This document shows, one piece after another, positions 11,950-25,033 of a stretch of DNA of 64,000 nt. Position numbers and translations under genes: made by a program. The notes under the pieces are model-generated. The model saw nothing but the letters and a program-made list of their open reading frames with translations. It ran no database searches and was not told the DNA's origin. The stretch is from Chamaecrista fasciculata. Lineage: Eukaryota > Streptophyta > Magnoliopsida > Fabales > Fabaceae. The stretch is from assembly GCA_003254925.1 (NCBI GenBank), contig QANZ01023827.1, forward strand, positions 185,421 through 249,420, written 5' to 3'. Numbering within the stretch: the first letter of the stretch is position 1; each line of letters starts with the position of its first letter.

Positions 11950-14900
11950 TTTGTTTTAATTTATGAGGTTGTGTGAATGTTTATTAGGTCGTCGAGGAAG
12001 AAATTTGGCCTCCTTGAGAAGCACAAAGACTATGTCGTCCGTGCAAAACAATTCCATAAGAAAGAGGAGACTATACGGGTACAGTTTAGGAATTCTTCTG
12101 TGTTCGAGTCCCGATTTTAGCATGGTTAGTGTGAGTTTTAGCGGGTGTGTTGTTTGTCTTGGTTTGCTTTTGCAGAAACTTAAGGAGAAAGCTGCATTTA
12201 GAAACCCTGATGAGTTTTACTTCAAGATGATCAAATCAAAAGTCGTCGATGGAGTTCACAGACAACAGTATTGATCGCCTCTTAGTTATTTTATAGCTGG
12301 TTCTTATGCTTTGAATATCTTGCGAATTGAATTGACTTGAATTCGTTTTTCTCTTTTCATATGTAGGAGTGAGGCAAATAAATATAGCCAAGAAGAGCTT
12401 AAGCTGATGAAGACTCAGGATATAGGATATGTTCTTCAAAAAGTTCAGAGTGAGAAAAAGGTGGATATATGAATTAGAATATTTTCTTGTTATTAGGAAT
12501 CTATGCACAAGTGTTATGAATATGCATGTTTAAATGTGAATATTTCCGTGTTTCAATGCAGAAAATTGAAAAGCTAACTGCCACACTACACTCTCTTGAT
12601 AACCAGCCATCAGACAAGCATATTTACTTTGCTGAGGACAGGTTTGAGTCCTTATTTAAATAAATAGCTAAACGAGTTTTCCTGTTTGGAGTTATATATT
12701 GGTTGTGCTTTTAGTTTTGTGTTTCAAGTTTGATTGTTGTCTCTTTCTTATTTTAGCTCTATTAATTGATGGGTTCCCTTTGTGAAATTTTAAATGAATT
12801 CTTCGGTTTAGTCTTGTCTAGGCTTGGACCAATGAGTTATATTTGGTTGGGTTGTGGATACAAGTTTAGGTTCAAGAGTAGGCAATGGCACTGTTTAAAC
12901 TTGATCACAGATTCCAGGGCTTTTTTTTATTATTATTAAAAGTTGAAATTTAAGACTTTTAAAAAGAAAAATCAGAAAAAGAGAAAATGTGGACTATTCT
13001 AGTTAAGAGAATAGGCAAACATGCTGCGAGAATGCTGCTTCCGAATGAGCATAGAGGCAAGGATAGCTTATACTTGATATTTAATTTCAAGTCTAGACTA
13101 TAGCAACCAGCTCATTAGCTTTAGCTGTATCATGTAATGTTAGTGAAGTGATTTAAGAAAGATGTTTTCATGTCTCTCCTTCCTACAAGGAAAATGAAAA
13201 GAGCGATAACTTCTTATTGCTGTATTTTAGATTTTGAGAAAGTATGAACATTGTAGAAAACAGAGAAGGGAATGAAAGGTGAGTCTACTTTTATTAGATG
13301 TCATGGGAGGTTCAGTATTTGTATTTCTTTTACTTTTAATGATTTTGTGATTAAACTTCTAGGAGTGTGTTTCATCCAGAAAGAAAATAGGATTATAAAA
13401 AAGTCTCTTTGATGAGCATGTGACATTTTGCAAATACTTATTTGCAGATCAGTATGTAATTTATGGCTTTTTCATTTTCGAATTATTAGTTCCCAGAAGG
13501 CTGACATGCTGTTCTATTCTAGCCATTAAATAAGTTCCCTTGATCCACTATTTCTTTTGTAAAAGAAAATATTATTTACAGTGAAAATAATATGTACTTT
13601 TTCTATGTTTTGTATTTTTCTGTTTGGGGGGAGGGGGTGGACTGTGGAGAGATTGTGATAAGATATCTGATACCGTCGTCAGATAAAGAAAGAAAAAACT
13701 CAATAAAAACAAAGGAGAAAAAGGCCCAACTAGATCATAATGGCAGTAAAGCTGATCATATCTCCACACATCAGAAGTAGACTCTGAAAATACTCATATG
13801 CTGTAAAATGCATCATAACTTAGGTCACATGTCTGGATAACTGTTTACTCCTCTGATAGGATGCACAGTTCCAAGTGTCTGCTTTTCTGGTTTCTAATTT
13901 TCATTATGATATTACTTGGGCAAATAGGCTTTGAATGGTGTCTGATGAAGTCATGCTATAATATCCCTCCACTGAATTAATTTTCCCTTTAAATCGTCTC
14001 CTATTTTTCCATTGCAGTGACATGTGTTAGCGTATCCCTGTACCCCGTTCCCCACTTTCATCGTTAAAGTTTTATATGATGTGTGTATACTGTACAGTTT
14101 TAGGTTTATCCTTATTCTTTAAATTTTTACGAATTGCATATATTTTGTTTATTCATTTCCCATATTTATGCAGGCAAGAGGCTAAAGAGATGAAGTCACA
14201 AATTGGGAGAAGTGAAATTCCTCTTGTTTCTGATGATATTCCTGATCACATTAAGAGGTACAGCTGTACATTTGGTTTTAAGGAGAACAAATTGATTTTC
14301 TCTCATTTCTTTTCATGTCATCTTCGAGTTAAACAAGCTATGATACTTGAGCATCAAGGCATTTAATTTTAAAATAATTAGTTTGTTCTCTTTAATGCAT
14401 TTTTTTAAACTGTTAATTGCAATTTGCAGTAAATGTGTGGGTTGGCTGCCTTGCATTGGTTCATCCATATTCCTCCTGCCTTGGTTTATGGAAATGAAAA
14501 TGATTGGCCCAAACAATTAGTTCAGAAAATTTGCAAAGCTTTTTTTTCCCTAGTGATGATAACAGTTATATTTTAATATAGTTTCTCTGGGATATTAATT
14601 CAAGGTCTTTTATAAAAAAGGCCTATAACCATTACTTTTGATGGCAATGCACCCCATTGGAGCATAAGTGTTGAGGAAGAAAAGTGTTCACTCCAGTGCA
14701 CCATTTGGTGGCATACTGGTATTCATGCCTCATGTAAAAAGGAAAAAATCTATTCTGTTTAGGATATATACAGCACAAAAATTTGAAGATTTCGTATTTG
14801 TTATTATAAGTAGGTTTCCAGGTGCTTTGAAACTGAATTTCCCTTGTATGAAACTGCACCTTTGTGTTGCTAGCAACCCAGATTATTATAGCAATTCTGA

Positions 14901-15525
14901 TTGACAAGTAACATGAGGAGACCAAATTTACAATGGAACTATTGTTAACAAATCCTTACGTCATATGTGACAAAGAAACACAAAGAAACAAGGGATAATA
15001 ACTGTGATTAGACTAACCATAAGTTTGCTACTATTATCTGCTACAAGGCTTGTAAAATTTCTAAGTAGTCTTGAATCTGTTAGAATTCCTTTTAGAAGTT
15101 AGATTAACTTTACTTCTTTCATTATAATTTGATTATTAGGAAGTCTATCTTATTGCAACTGAAGTATCGGTTGTCACTTCCATTTGCTGTTGCCATGATT
15201 TCTGGCGGCTTGTTGGTGATGTATTTTCTTTCATCCACAGGATAACAGCTTCTTCCTACAGAGAGTTGGAAGCAAGGAGGAATCGGCTGAGCCAACTGGA
15301 GAAAATCTACAATGATATGGCAATGAAGAAGGAGTTGCAGGTATTGACACCTTTCTATGTTTTATTTTGAATCGGACCTGCTGGGTTTCTACATTTGGAA
15401 TGCTTAGAGAAGAATATTTTGTGTATGAACAGAAAAAAGGTCGGAAGCGAAAGCTGCGAGAAGAAGAGATTGTCTGTCCAACCACTAAACCAGTATACAA
15501 GTGGCGAGCTGAGAGAAAACGATGA
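11851..15525 (+). CDS. UTP11: U3 snoRNA-associated protein 11 (Utp11 family)
   Basis: Eight exons: 11851-11906, 11988-12078, 12176-12267, 12367-12460, 12562-12641, 14174-14257, 15241-15340 and 15433-15525. They sum to 690 nt (229 aa), the usual length for plant Utp11, and all phases close. Utp11 is part of the nucleolar small-subunit processome that processes 18S pre-rRNA. Seen here: a basic N-terminus (MSSLKNALPRRAHKERAQP), the family block FGLLEKHKDYVVRAKQFHKK, the stretch FRNPDEFYFKMIKSK, a Lys/Glu-rich helical middle, and a very basic tail GRKRKLREEE...YKWRAERKR that could serve nucleolar targeting. Intron 5 is long (1.5 kb). Intron 1 contains a copy of the start-codon region (see findings). 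Confidence 0.95.
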
Positions 15526-16979
15526 CATTAAAGAGTTAAGTCTTAGTGTTGTAACCTTATTCTTTTGACCCTATTATTGTTTAGGTATTGAGTTTTGATC
15601 GGAGTTGCAAATTGCTGAACTGGATGATGTCTTACGTTGTTCTTGTGTTATTAGATGATGTTTTTCCTTGAAGCCAGCAAATTGCAACTGAATAGTAAAG
15701 AAGTGCCTCTTGTTGCTTTATTAGGTAGTAGGTACAAATTTATTAACAAAATTTTGGTAAAAGGAGTGATAATTCTAATATCATTTGAGATGGATTCTGA
15801 AAGTTGATAGACCAATAAGTAACTGGTTGGAATAGCATGTACTTTAATCTCCATTGTGATCTGAAATGGTTGTCAGATTTACCTCGGTTGGAATTGTCTT
15901 TAATGGTTGTCAGTGTACTTACTAAGAAATTGGATTTTATGGTATATGGTAAACGAAATCATGTATGGCGACACCTTTTATATTGTTATTAATTAGTAGA
16001 TTAAACTGTATTAACACCAATGCAATAGTGGAGAATATCTTAGTTTTATAACTTTGATAGATAAATTCATTTAGTTTTCAATTTCGCTTTATTTAGAACT
16101 GTTGGATTTCAAAATTTGACAGATAAATTAGAAATATTTTTCTCAATAAAAATTCAAATTTAAATACAATATTGTAAAAATTTAACCTCTCACTAAACTC
16201 TATCTATCAATTATACTTGATTTCTAAATCATTGACTTCGTGTTTACCAAAAAAAGAAAAATCATTGACTTCATTATTATCACGTATAATTTAATTATTC
16301 TTTCTCTATGGATAATTTAATTATTCTTTAGTTGGTAACATTTAAACTCAAACAAATATTATTTGATACTTCAATTTATAGAATTAAAATCCAAACGTAA
16401 CAAAGTAAGTTGATATAGTGAACCATTTGTTACCTTTTGTCACTAAACGATGTAATACAACATACTTATTTTAAAACTTAGCCTGGCATAATTGATCAAA
16501 TTTATTTACGAAATTTAACTAAAATTTCTTTGTAAACTTAATTTTAAAGTTTTAAAAAAGAAAATACCATGTCTCTATACTAGAATAAAGATAACAATCG
16601 CCCCATCAACAAAATTTAAGGCATTAACAACTATGCATTCACCATTGATCTCTACTGAACCAACACTTGAAAAATTGGAAAGCATGACTGCAAAAAGAAA
16701 CTAGGTGCCAGTTGGAGCAATTGTCTTCCTAAGAGATACAGAATAAAAATCAAACAAATAACATAAATACTTGACAATGCAAAAAGCAAAAAATATCCCT
16801 CGATCACTAACAAATTCTCTAGCCGCAGACTGCTGTTTCTAGCTATCAGAGACTAATGAAATCAGCTAAGTTGAATTCATAAAGTGATAGTTGATCAATA
16901 AATATTCAGCAGAAGCTAAACGTCAATTGAATTCGATGACAACAAAAGTTGGTATGCAAAACAGATCTTTCCGCCTGCA
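15526..16979. other. Intergenic region between convergent UTP11 and TOC34
   Basis: Contains the 3'UTRs of both genes. It is strongly AT-rich from 16000 to 16600. No gene, RNA or clear transposon recognised. Confidence 0.5.
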
Positions 16980-19041
16980 TCACTCTGTTGTTTCCCATGA
17001 TGGCCTAATCTCATTTTCGATATCGTTACTGATAAATCCTTTTATGGGTTTTATGACAAAGAAATACTGTTGACAAGAAAATAAGAATAAGAATTTATCA
17101 ATCTATCAGTCAATATTCAATATATAAATGAGAAAACTGTATAAGCCCTCGTATTCAAAAAGCTTACTTGTGCAAGTATGATAAGAGGTATCCACCACTT
17201 TCCAGTTTGATTTGGATTTGGCCCATCAATCAACTTCTTGTCAACATGAATGGACTCACTTTTGTTCAATGCAACTTGTGTGATTGTTTGGACTAACTCA
17301 GGAATCCAAGCAATCCCATTTGGTAAAACCTGTGTCACCAAGAAATGCGCATCCACTCAATCAGCGGAGGAAAAAGTATAACATCACTGAACCCAGAGAC
17401 ATTTTAAGGAAGCGCCGTGAGAGAAACGTCTCACCTTTTCATCACTTTCATTCTTGTTGCATCTCACACTGTTTTCAACCAAAACAACAGGAATACCAGA
17501 AGCCTTCAAGACAGCAAAGACAAAATTCAACGGTAAGTTATTAAAAATAAAAGTAAGATAAAAAGGGCTCAAACGGGTGATTGTCTGTCACAATGGAGAA
17601 AGGGGTTGGTAGGCAATGTAACCATACAACTGCTATGACCCCTAAGATTATACAAGGAGAAAAACAATCTGAGAAAAACATCTAGGCTATGACTCTTACA
17701 ATAACATATAAGCTGACCTAATTTCTTAGAAAGAACTAATTATACTCATCATCATAAGAAAAAAGGATTCCAAGATGAGGGACCAAATATCTAAAAGGAA
17801 ATATTTATCATGACAAACCCAGCAAAACAAATTTCTAGACTTGAAAAACATAAAATCAAAAATGCCAATGTTTCTTGTAGCCACACAAAGCTCATAGTTG
17901 CAACTTTGAAAAACGCAACTCCAAATGTTTTAATCTCCTAATTCTGATGTTTTCAGTTTAAATTTCGGTGCTTGACAAATTGATACACATTAGATTTATG
18001 AAACTGAGTTTGCACAGCTGCACAACTAAATTGCTAAGAAAATGCATAAATATACCTTAAGGGCATCTTTCTTCAGCCGAGCACCCAATCTAACAACTTT
18101 CAGGAGAGCCTCTGATCTTTTTGAGGTGAATTCATCATAAGGCAATCCATCTGGCGGTGAAAATTGAGCATGTGTAAGTGCTATTATAGCTTTACTCCAT
18201 ATTCCTTTTCCAAAACTATCAGTTATAGCTTTGGCAACCAAATTATCCAAGGTGTCCACTCTATATACATCCAGACGGTCCACATAAAGCAGCACATCTA
18301 TGGTCTTGTTCAAGAGGAAACTACACAAACAACCCCAGACCCCAGATACAGAAAGAAGTGTAAGGAGAGAGGACCATATATAATTTAAATATGACCATAA
18401 ACAAGATTAACAAGGGGGGTGGTATAAATGGCCTAAGTATAACATACCCTTTGATTATATCAAGTGTTGTATTACTAATGTATCCTCCTTCTATGAGACC
18501 AGGAGTGTCAATGATGTTTAATGTAAATCCTGCCCTCACTCGTGATACCATCACAGGTCTTGGTACTTCAGACTTTCAAAAAAATAAAACTTTTTTCAGA
18601 AATGTAAATATTATAAGCAGCTATAAACACAGTAGATCATTAAAGAAAATGATATATACCTGAAAAGGACTAATAGAAATGACTTTTTCACCAATGATGG
18701 AATTCACGATTGAAGATTTTCCAACACCACCTTTGCCCATTACAAGTATAGTCAAAGAATCCACATTCTACACAAAATTACACGAGTTAAAAGAAAAGAA
18801 AGAAAACTTCTTTCAAACAGAATTTCTCATGAAACATACGCAACCAATAACAGACAAGCAATAGTGCATTCTTGAAACACAACGAATCTGCATGAGCAAT
18901 TTTCTCAAAGAGTATATATATGAATTTGAGGAAAAACAAAACCTCTTGTTTGAGTTTTCCCAGCAGTTCAAGCAATTTTGTCTGCGTAGCAGGTGCGAAT
19001 GTATTGATTCCTGCCCATTCACGGATTGCTTTAGATCCCAT
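16980..19041 (-). CDS. TOC34: Toc34-type chloroplast outer-envelope import GTPase
   Basis: Seven coding exons read right to left: 18943-19041, 18660-18767, 18448-18572, 18056-18320, 17435-17503, 17168-17329 and 16980-17066. They total 915 nt (304 aa), close to the family norm. Toc34 is a GTP-regulated receptor for preproteins in the chloroplast outer envelope, working with Toc159 and Toc75. Seen here: P-loop GKGGVGKSS (44-52), DTPG switch (91-94), the dimer segment DRLDVYRVD (125-133) whose Arg matches the intermolecular arginine of Toc34, G4-like THAQFSPPDG (160-169), ENS before the CNKNESDEK block, and a C-terminal anchor around 264-285 (WWIPLIILAQYFFVIKP). The last intron falls inside the membrane anchor. 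The start follows a tttgcttggggaacag acceptor, so the first exon is a non-coding leader (about 19504-19570). The short final exon is below usual ORF cut-offs. Confidence 0.95.
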
Positions 19042-20265
19042 TTGAGGATGTTCCTGTTCCCCAAGCAAAAGAATGTTGTTGCATAAGAAAAAAAAACAAA
19101 GGAGAATTTCTTCACATTCCACTCTAAAGCTCTAGTCAGAATGTTAAGCAACAAGATAAAAGAAACATAAACAAACCATACATATATACCAAACTCGTAT
19201 TCATACTAATTACTAAAAATAAGAAAATAAGCACAACACACTCCTCGCGCAATAAGGGACACTAAGCACCGCTAAAACGAAGCAAGGTCGAACGCACTTG
19301 CTTAGAAGGGTGTAAAACTAAAGGCCCAGAAAAGTAGTAAGCAAAAAAGCGGCAAATTTCAGGAGAAAAACCCTAGTTTGGAAGGTGAGAAAATATAGGA
19401 AAACGTCAAAGCGAAGCCCCAAAACGAGGGTTTTGTGCAATGTGATTAAAATGAAAACATGAATTGAAAAGCTGAAGCAGGAATTGAAGGCGAAAGAGTT
19501 ACCCGAAGAGACTCGTTTGGTCTCTGAGAAGATAATTGAGGAGAGTGATAGTATTGCGAACCTGCGTACTGCTTCCTTATCGGCTTATCCGCCTAATATA
19601 TCACTGTATTCTAGTTTTTTTCTTTTTGGCGGGGATGACCGTCCTCTACGTATAAAAAAGTTAAAACCTAATCAAAGCAAAAAAATAAAATAAAATAAAA
19701 AAAGGTTAGTCAAATCATTTTTTCATCAATGGCTTTGTGCCATTTTCTCATTAATGGATATTTAATTCTGACCAAAAAAAAGAAATCATTTTTTGAAATC
19801 TCTGGCAAAAAGAAAAAATCGTTTTTTAAATCAAATTGGGATTTGGGATTTGGCCTTTGGGACCCGAAATATGTCTCATTTATTTTTTGCTATATAAAAA
19901 CATTTATAATATACATAATTATTAGTAAATTGTTTTATAATCTTGTTATAAAATTTTTAGAGTTGTGAATTTTGGTTTTAAAGGAAAAAATTTAGGTTAA
20001 ATTTTTTATATTTTTGTTATAAGGATCTTTTAATTATAAGTTTGATCATATTTTTTATCTTGATCATGTAAAAATATGTGTTTAATATCTCTTTTTATCA
20101 AAATTAGTCCTTCATTTTTGTGACATGTTAAATATTTATAAAAGAATTTTATAATAAAAATATAAAACTTTTTTACCTAAGTTGATCATTATGTTCAAAA
20201 GCTCCTTATTGTGCCATGTGACCTAAGAAATGCAAGTGCACGGTTTTATTTTAAGGTCAAAAATC
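19042..20265. other. TOC34 leader, promoter and AT-rich intergenic DNA
   Basis: The 5'UTR exon donor (ttcgg|gtaact) lies near 19504. A telo-box-like aaaccctag at 19368-19376 and ggccca near 19323 lie in the leader intron. From 19680 to 20265 the sequence is very AT-rich with no gene seen. Confidence 0.4.
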
Positions 20266-20880
20266 TATTTTGGTCTTTAATGTTTATCCTAAGTTTTATT
20301 TTGATCCTTAATGTTTTGTAAAAGTTTCATCATAATTCTTAATTATTGAATAGGATCATATCTCTCTCATTTAAGTGTACGAGTCTTTTTTCTCTTTAGT
20401 TAGGATTGCCAACAAATGAAGTCAAATCGAGTTTGATAATAGTTTTTCTTAATTTTTCACTTTTTGGTTCAAAAATCACCTTACATAATCGATTTGATTT
20501 CATTTATTAACAGTTTCAATTACACAAAAAAAAAAAAAAATTCGTAGCTCCGAACTCGTTGCAATTGGACTTGAAACTAGAAAAATATGACCAACTTCGC
20601 TTGTTTAACTATGAAACAATCATGCCACTTTGAGAGTAATTTGATCTTATTTGCTAACGGCTCCAATAGAATAAAGAAATGATGTCAAGAATAATCTCTA
20701 GTTTTGAAGGGGTCGTAATTGGACTTAAAACAAGTAAGATATGACTGCATTTAGTTGTTAGACTAATGAGTGAAACTTTTTTAAAAAATATAAGATCAAA
20801 ATTACAGAAAAAAAAATATTAAGAACTGAATTGCATCTTATCCTAAAGAGAAGAAACCAAAATTACATTTTAGATAATAA
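20266..20880. repeat. Degenerate fold-back element
   Basis: The left arm has repeated 'attttggtctttaatg / ttttgatccttaatg' words, and complementary 'accaaaattacattt' words occur near 20860. The interior resembles 29890-30545, for example in the shared text accaacttcgct...gactatgaaac. Ends are not precisely defined. Confidence 0.45.
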
Positions 20881-20984
20881 ATTTACATAAATTTGATCCA
20901 AAAGAGAATACTATTTATTAATATATTTATATTTATAATTAGAGTATTCAAAAACTTAATTCCGCTATTTAAAAAAAACATTTT

Positions 20985-21452
20985 GGCTAAAGTGCACTTT
21001 TGGTTCTATAACTTTGGCAAAGGTCTCAATTTGGTCTCATCACTTTTTTGTTGCAATTTTGGTCCCATAACTTTGGTAAACGTCTCAATTTGGTCCCATA
21101 ACTTTTTTTGTTACAATTTTGGTCTCATAACTTCTATAAACGTGCCACCGTTGGTCCCAAGCTGATTTTCATTCATTTTATGCCGTTAAAAATGATCTGA
21201 CATACTGAGTTGAATGATGACGTGACAAATATGGGTGAAATTGATTTAACGGCAGATAATGAATGGAAATAAGTTTGGGACCAATGGTGAGACGTTTTCC
21301 AAAGTTATGAGACCAAAATTTCAACAAAAAAACGTTATGGGACCAAATTGAGACCTTTGCCAAAGTTATGGGGACCAAAATTGCAACAAAAGAAGTTATG
21401 AGACCAAATTGAGACCTTTGCTAAAGTTGTGAGACCAAAAATGCATTTAGCC
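20985..21452. mobile_element. Palindromic Mutator-like MITE ('ggctaaagtgcac' family), copy 1
   Basis: The left end is ggctaaagtgcacttttggt and the right end is its imperfect complement, accaaaaatgcatttagcc. The flanks aaacatttt (20976-20984) and aaacctttt (21453-21461) match at 8 of 9 positions, a likely 9-bp target duplication. Arms contain repeated 'ggtctcaatttggtc / gttgcaattttggtcc' words. Confidence 0.75.
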
Positions 21453-21692
21453 AAACCTTTTAGAAGACATAAAAACTGATACATTTTTGTTGATGAGGTG
21501 AGTAGAAGCAACATGTGAGAGGAAGGAAGCTGAGTAAGCATACATGTCTACGTTACGGAAAGAAAAGCATAAGACGACGACGAAACCATGAAGCATATAA
21601 ACTGATAATAAACATACACACGAAACGAAACGAAACAGAGGAAGCGAAAGAAGCAGAAGCAGAAACAGAGAGAGTGAATCTGGTAAGAGAGG

Positions 21693-21739
21693 ATGGTTCC
21701 TCGATCCCGTTTCTCTTGCTCGTCATTCTGGCCTCTCAG
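21693..21739 (+). CDS. Candidate first coding exon of the cupin gene (weak)
   Basis: An ATG at 21693 opens a 47-nt frame to a possible donor ctcag|gtgggg at 21740. It follows a purine-rich, leader-like sequence. The phase does not join directly to the exon at 23829, so at least one unseen exon would be needed. This is a guess from position only. Confidence 0.15.
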
Positions 21740-21814
21740 GTGGGGTGGCATTTCTTGCTTCATTATATTCATTCATCACATACATACATATGGAATCTCT
21801 CTCTATATTATATA

Positions 21815-22323
21815 GGGTAAATTACAAAATAGGGTCCTGTGGTTTGGCCCTATTTCAGATAGGGTACATGTGGTTTGAAAAGTTTCAAATTGGGGCCTGA
21901 GGTTAACTCTGTTTGCAAAATAGGGTCTAGGTGGTTTTGACCGTCAAAAAACTAACGGTGCACGTGATAATTTGCCTAACAATCTCAGGGTCTTTAGTTA
22001 AAATACTATTTTAAGACCCTAACTATTAATTTTTTTTGCGTTTGAATCCCTATTTCTTACGTCGTCATGTTAAAATACTATTTTAAAACACTATTTTTGC
22101 GTTGGTTAAAAATAGTTAGGGTCTTAAAATAGTATTTTAACTAAAGACCCTGAGATTGTTAGGCAAATTATCACGTGCACCGTTAGTTTTTTGACGGTCA
22201 AAACCACCTAGACCCTATTTTGCAAACGGAGTTAACCTCAGACCCCAATTTGAAACTTTTCAAACCACATGTACCCTATCTGAAACAGGGCCAAACCACA
22301 GGACCCTATTTTGTAATTTACCC
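21815..22323. mobile_element. Palindromic Mutator-like MITE with perfect 9-bp target duplication
   Basis: Almost the whole 509-bp element is one inverted repeat starting gggtaaattacaaaataggg. The duplication tattatata lies at 21806-21814 and 22324-22332. Nine base pairs and long arms point to the Mutator superfamily. The terminal gggtaaattac is shared with the element at 10350. Confidence 0.85.
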
Positions 22324-22336
22324 TATTATATAAAGA

Positions 22337-22715
22337 GGCTAAAGTGCACTTTTGGTCCTATAACTTTGACAAAGGTTTCAATTTGATCCCATAACTTTTT
22401 TTTGTTGCAATTTTGGTCCTATAATTTCTGAAAACGTCCCATTGTTGGTCCCAATTTGACTTCCATCTATTTTCTGCTATTAAAGATGATCTAACATACT
22501 GAGTTGAATGATTACGTGGCAAATATGGATAAAGTGGATTTAACGGCAGATAATGGATAGAAATCAACTTGAGGCCAATGGTGAGATATTTTCAAAAGTT
22601 ATGAGACCAAAATTGCAACAAAAAAAGTTATGAGACCAAATTGAGACATTTGTCAAAGTTATGGAACCAAAATTACAATAAAAATAGTTATGGGATCAAA
22701 AATGCACTTTAGCCT
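22337..22715. mobile_element. Palindromic MITE ('ggctaaagtgcac' family), copy 2
   Basis: Ends are ggctaaagtgcacttttggt and ...aaaatgcactttagcc. The interior is clearly homologous to 20985-21452, including the shared tgatctaacatactgagttg. No target duplication could be found. Confidence 0.75.
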
Positions 22716-23828
22716 CTATATCTAATATTATATGGCTCCACCCCTTTCTGGTCGTCCATGTTTAAAACTATAGTCTATAAAATTAAAAATAAGAGAAAAT
22801 TTACTATTTGATCTCTCTTTCTTTACTAAGTTAACAATTTAGTCCCTTATTTATTTTACATACATATTTGCGTGCCCGTGAGGACACGCAAAGCCCCTAG
22901 TATATATATATGCTTTCTTCTGTTGGTTCAATACAATGCATGAAACATCTATTAAGATTTAGGGGCAAACATTGGACACGATTGATACGAGTCTCGTATT
23001 AGGTAGTTAGTTGATGGTAAGGTACTATATCAGGCGTTGAGTCCTCCAACTTCAACAGCTAATTTTTTGGGATGTGATTCTTCTAAAGAGTTATACTTGT
23101 ATCAACGATGCCCCATTGACTCGGCCCGACACTGGTCTAATTTTTCAATTTGGGTTGGGTTTAATTGAGCTGGTCACCGGTATAGATGATCATATATATA
23201 GAAGTGAGAGCATGAGTCAAACTATAGTAAGTGTATGATTATCTGTTCTACAATTAATGAGTTTTAACATGGTGCGGTGCATGCTAAGTAGTGCTTAATC
23301 TAATAACAGGGTATATATCCAAGTCAAGATCATCAGTTTATCTCCCACGAGTGATTTTTGAAGTGACAAATATTGTTGCTTCAATGTATGAACTCCTGGA
23401 GTATCTATGTTTTGTTCTAAAGTCTATAGCTACGAGTCATAATTCATTCTACCTATTCTATTATGAATTAAAGAAATAGAATTAAAATGTTCTCAATCAT
23501 TAATTTATTTTATTGTGGATTTAAAAAGTAGAATTGCAATGGTACAAATTATTAAAGGGATAAAGATTATTGTTGCTTTAATGTAGAGAGCATTATATTT
23601 ATGCTTGGTTTTCTTGATTAAAAGTCCAAGTGACAGAGTTATAGTCAATTTTAACTCTGTTAATCTACTTTAAATTAAGGAAATAAAATTGTGACTTTGC
23701 CTATCTTTAATTTTTGGCTCGCTTAATAATGAATGTTTGATTCAATAACTATTATGTTGGGGAAATTCTCAAGTAAATTGGAAGGTAAATGAAAGTGCAT
23801 TATTGAGTGCTTTTTTTTTTTTGTACAG
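22716..23828. other. Region upstream of the cupin exons, no assigned gene
   Basis: Probably intron, or missing upstream exons, of the cupin gene. I found no open frame with a cupin-family motif or a convincing splice partner. Confidence 0.35.
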
Positions 23829-24352
23829 GCGGAGCTGTGTCTTGTGCTTCAATTCATGTTGGGGAAATTCGACCAAAAAGGTTGAGAGGAAATCACAGAC
23901 ACCACAATTGTAACGAAACATTTGTCATATGGGGTGCTGCTACAAAATTCAGGGTAACCTATATATATATACCTTTTACATTATTGAACACAACTAATTA
24001 TGAATCATAGACACAAGACATAACATGGAAGAACACTTAAATGCATGTCTTTTTGGTCATGCTCTCTATATTCATTAATTAGTATATATTAATTATTGGC
24101 TATAGGTGTGAACTAATATTTAATTGGATAATGCAGGTGGAAAAGGAGAAAAGCAAGGTGGGTGAAAATGGATACATGGAAGTGATAGTTGGGAGAGATG
24201 AGATTGGTGTTGCAGTGATCCCAAGTGGGAAAGCACACGCATTGGTGAACGTAGATCCCATTCAGAGCACATTCTTTATAACATGTCACGTCTCTATAAT
24301 ACACTACAATGCCTTAACTACTCATTCTAATGTTTGGAAAGATATAATGTGA
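23829..24352 (+). CDS. Cupin (RmlC-like) protein, last two exons; 5' part unresolved
   Basis: Exons 23829-23953 and 24137-24352 (stop) have good acceptors (tttttgtacag, aatgcag) and closed phase (R|V). They encode about 113 residues. Cupin motif 1 is visible as GNHRHHNCNETFVIWGA (H-x-H, then Glu, then Gly) and motif 2 as PSGKAHALVN (P-x-G-x-x-H-x-x-x-N), so the metal-binding barrel looks intact. GEIRPKRLRGNHRH is typical of a plant family of small, probably secreted, single-cupin proteins of unknown substrate. The first exon enters with one base from an earlier exon, so a 5' exon (expected to hold a signal peptide) is missing from this model. The 3' end of this gene was copied into the tandem array at 34.5 and 39.1 kb. 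Confidence 0.75.
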
Positions 24353-25025
24353 GTAATATAATTATATTGAGGATAAAGGAGTTGCTCCTAAAAATTTGGG
24401 TCACACTACATAACATTAATTCGGAAATTTGTAGCCTTATGTGTTACTATGTGTTGTATATCTATATTATTATTATATATATATATGATGATATGATTTT
24501 AGGATTGGTAATTGATTTTTTATATTTTATACTAAATCAATATTTATACGAAATATATGATGAAAACTTTTGAAAATTATGGAAGGAAATTAAATAAATT
24601 TTTAAATCCTTTTAGGTTATTTTATTTCGAATATTTGTTTTTACCATGCCAAGTCACTAATATATTGGATAGCATTCAAGAAGTTTGAGGAGCCTAAGTA
24701 TGGCACTGGCATATTTGGTTTATCACAAACTCATTAGTTAAATATCAGTTTTTTTTAAAAAAAAATTATTTAGAGAAAGGAAGAAGAAGGAAATTGAGGC
24801 TTAGGGGCTGGCCAAAGTTCTATCAATGCAAACTTACACAGGTTTATATACACATATTACAGATCAGTCTGCAAGAAATTCCTTATTTCTAACTGCTCCC
24901 ATAAATAAATCCAAAATGTAGATAATCCATGAATCTGGCTTACTTCATAAAAGAATTGGAATGTGTTGTCCAGAAATTTTTATTCTTTAACAATTGTATA
25001 CGTAACTTCCCTTTTGCCCAAAAAG
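24353..25025. other. Cupin 3' flank
   Basis: AT-rich. The part 24353-24560 has homologous copies after 34546 and 39092. The rest shows nothing recognisable. Confidence 0.5.
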
Positions 25026-25033
25026 GTCAAACC

